From: VAXT01 sp963794605
GTDB taxonomy: Bacteria; Actinomycetota; Thermoleophilia; Gaiellales; Gaiellaceae
Direction of reading: 5' to 3'
Length of the DNA stretch: 64,000 nucleotides
Assembly (NCBI GenBank): GCA_963794605.1
Contig: CAWCEN010000004.1
Span: forward strand, 372,001-436,000
This document shows positions 62,232 through 64,000 of the stretch, piece after piece. The notes under the pieces are model-generated. The model searched no databases. It was not told the DNA's origin and saw nothing but the letters and a program-made list of their open reading frames with translations. The translations under genes and the position numbers were made by a program. Within the stretch, counting starts at the first letter, position 1; each line of letters starts with the position of its first letter.

Positions 62232-62951
62232 CTAGCCCGCGAAGACGTGCTTCTCGGCGTGGTCGATCACCTCACGAGGCTCGGGCGGCGTCAGCATCAT
62301 TTCGACGATCTGCTCGACGTTCGGCTGCCCGCTGGCCCGGAAGCGTTCAACCGTCCCGTCGACGTCGTACTCGGTCCGGCGCAGCTCTACGTCCGGCCCG
62401 AAGAGCGCCCAGTACGCCCCGGGCTTGCCCTCGTACGGAAGGCCGACGCTGCCGGCGTTCACGCTACGGATCCCCGCAGCTTCGCGGTCGAACTGGATGT
62501 GGACGTGCGCCGAGACGATGACGCGTTCGTCGACCTCGGCGCTGAACTCCCGGACGCGCTCCTCGGGCGTCTCGGGCGTGACGCACTCCTCGTCGCTGCG
62601 CGGCGAGCCGTGGCAGAACCGCACCGGCCCGAGCCCGTCGACTTCGACGACGACGTTCTCGTCGAATGCGCCGAGGAACTCGCGCATCTCGTCTGTGTGG
62701 TGTGTCTGCATCCACTGCTCGCGCTCCGTCTCCGACACGCCCTCGAGCACGGCCCGGTCGGCGTTCCCGCGCACGAATCGGGCGTTCAGTCCCCGCGCCA
62801 ACTCGTACGTCTCCGCGGGCAGCGGCCCCCAGGTCAGGTCGCCGCAGGAGACGATCAGGTCCGGCCGCTCGCGCTCGATCTCGCCGAGCACCGCTGCGAG
62901 CGCGGGCGCGTTCCCGTGGACGTCTGCGATGACCGCGACCTGTTGCAACAC
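62232..62951 (-). CDS. Calcineurin-like metallophosphoesterase
   Basis: A 239-residue phosphoesterase of the YfcE-like group. Metal-ligand motifs are DVHGN at about 10-14, GDLTWG near 37, GNAD near 61, CHGSPRS near 113 and SAHVHIQF near 146, all in order. It hydrolyses a phosphomonoester or diester; the substrate is unknown. It starts at a GTG eight bases after the stop of the upstream phospholipase C-like gene, and it ends 16 bases before the AlkZ-related start, so these genes form one run. Confidence 0.92.
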   Translation of the reverse strand: MLQQVAVIADVHGNAPALAAVLGEIERERPDLIVSCGDLTWGPLPAETYELARGLNARFVRGNADRAVLEGVSETEREQWMQTHHTDEMREFLGAFDENVVVEVDGLGPVRFCHGSPRSDEECVTPETPEERVREFSAEVDERVIVSAHVHIQFDREAAGIRSVNAGSVGLPYEGKPGAYWALFGPDVELRRTEYDVDGTVERFRASGQPNVEQIVEMMLTPPEPREVIDHAEKHVFAG

Positions 62952-62959
62952 GGCACAGC

Positions 62960-64000
62960 TTACGGCTGGCCGACCGGCAGCCCCTCCGCGTGGATCTTCG
63001 CGTTCGCCGCGAGCACCTGCTGCTGGAGGTCGTTCAGGTCGCTCGGATCGGCGGGACCCCGGTCGGCCTCGCCATCAGCCGGTCGCGGAACACCTCGGCG
63101 CGCCACGACGTGAGCTGGTCGACCGCGTCGCGATAGGCCTGCGCCGGAGTCGCGGGCCTCGGTTGGGCCAGGGTCAGGGTGCCGCCGAGGTGGCTCGCGT
63201 TCGCGATGCGGGCGCCCATGTTCGGGATCTGGCCGTTCTTCCGGCAGAAGCGGAGCAGGATCGTCTTGATGATCGACGTGTGGTCGTAGACCGTGTTCGA
63301 GACGCTCGCCCGAGGCGTGAACGGCGAGACGACGAACGCGGGGACGCGGACGCCGTACGTCCGGAACGCTGGTCGGTCGTCGTGCGCGGCGGGCGGCAGC
63401 AGGTGGTCGAAGAACCCGCCGTGCTCGTCGTAGGTGACCACGAGCATCGTCTTCTTCCAATTCGGGCTGTTCACGAGAGCCGTGTACGTCTTCAGCACGA
63501 GCTCCTGCCCGGCCTTGATGTCCGAGGGCGGATGGTCGTCGTTGGACCCGGCCGGCCCGACGAACGAGACGTCGACGAAGTTGGGATCGATCCACGAGAC
63601 CGCCGGCAGCTTCCCGTCCTTCGCGTCGTCCATGAAGTTGCGCGGCGCGAGCAGGCTGCGGCGGTCGAAGTACGCGAACTTGTCGAGGTAGCCCACCCGG
63701 AATCTGCTGTCCGTGAAGCGGAGCGTCCCGACGTCGTGCGTGTACCAGCGCCACGAAACCTTGTTCGACTCGAGGTGGCGCACGAACGACGGGATGTCAT
63801 AGACGGGGACCTTCTTGCCGTCCTTGCTCCCGGCCGCCTGGCCGCACACCGCGTAGAGCCGGTTCGGCCACGTCGCGCCCGGGACTGAGCAGTACCAGCG
63901 GTCGCAGACGCAGAACTCGCGCGCGAGGTGGTCGTAGGTCGGCAGGTCGCTTCCGTTGTAGAAGCCCATGACGACGTCGACGAGCTTCCCCTTCTTGCGC
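62960..64000 (-). CDS. Phospholipase C/acid phosphatase-family protein, C-terminal part with frameshift, cut by window end
   Basis: C-terminal portion of an alkaline-phosphatase-superfamily phosphoesterase (phosphoesterase family of bacterial phospholipases C). The gene begins beyond 64000. Readable landmarks are YDEHGGFFDH with metal-binding residues, PGATWPNRLYAVCGQ and the VPAFVVSPFTPRASV block. The frame ends at 63034 after GVPPIRAT, while the adjacent frame continues as DPSDLNDLQQQVLAANAKIH to a TAA at 62960. Inserting one G in CCGCCGATCC near 63045 joins them as GVPPDPSDLN, so I annotate through to 62960. A missing base in the assembly or a real frameshift explains it. The N terminus, including any signal peptide, is outside the window. 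Confidence 0.8.

Overview
The window is very GC-rich throughout, with tightly packed genes, many GTG and TTG starts, four-base or one-base stop/start overlaps, and several genes that look leaderless. Together with an F420-type PPOX protein, an NrtR regulator, class III cyclases, a PPi-type phosphofructokinase and the murJ-lepA-hemW-hrcA-dnaJ-prmA order, this suggests a chromosomal segment of a high-GC actinobacterium. My best guess is the class Thermoleophilia (Gaiellales or Solirubrobacterales), from general impression only. I see no prophage, integrase, transposase, CRISPR array, rRNA or plasmid genes. Three genes (an aldehyde dehydrogenase, phoH and a phospholipase C-like gene) each need a single-base correction to read through, so either the assembly has small indel errors or these genes are decaying.

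Layout. 1-2.5 kb: a tandem-GNAT acetyltransferase and a LarA-like protein. 2.5-8.1 kb: a complete branched-chain amino acid ABC transporter operon (livK-H-M-G-F, minus strand), with a 97-bp tandem duplication at its 3' end. 8.2-9.4 kb: tRNA-Leu(CAA) divergent from a phosphofructokinase predicted to use pyrophosphate. 9.5-12 kb: a DyP-type peroxidase, a lipoprotein and a coiled-coil protein. 12.1-31 kb: about 20 minus-strand genes with mostly tiny gaps, running murJ, lepA, hemW, hrcA, dnaJ, prmA, mtaB, HIT, yqeY, phoH, ybeY, dgkA-PAP2, cdd, era, a histidine phosphatase, deoC, two aldehyde dehydrogenases, a TrpC-like protein and a GT39-like membrane protein. 31.2-35.3 kb: rpsT (plus) facing holA, comEC and comEA (minus; DNA uptake and replication clamp loading). 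35.4-37.3 kb: an ECF sigma factor, a DUF4349 membrane protein and a small exported protein. 37.3-39.8 kb: leuS with a possible attenuator leader.

40.2-43 kb: a repeat element, a methyltransferase, the remnant of a second liv operon and a proline iminopeptidase-like hydrolase. 43-51.9 kb: sulfatase, SPATA20-type protein, two DHA2-type drug exporters around a membrane-anchored nucleotide cyclase, an HxlR-SCP2 regulator with a clear operator, and a GNAT. 52-55.8 kb: a PD40/RTX exported protein, HMG-CoA lyase, PPOX protein, and a beta-propeller gene coupled to a MoaD-like gene. 55.8-59.7 kb: nadB-nadC-nadA under a divergent NrtR with an operator between them. 59.9-64 kb: a diguanylate cyclase, an AlkZ-related protein that seems to lack a standard start codon, a metallophosphoesterase, and the C-terminal part of a phospholipase C-like gene cut by the window end.

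Four items stand out: a pair of 165/166-bp palindromic elements (13.5 and 40.2 kb, opposite orientation) that each begin at the TAG stop of the gene before them and supply the start or end of the next gene; a leucine-rich leader reading frame plus terminator ahead of leuS; the palindromic operators of hxlR and nrtR; and a leucine theme (liv transport, tRNA-Leu, leuS, HMG-CoA lyase). The only stretch over 300 bases without a protein gene is 8034-8381, which holds the livK promoter, tRNA-Leu and a palindrome upstream of the phosphofructokinase gene.
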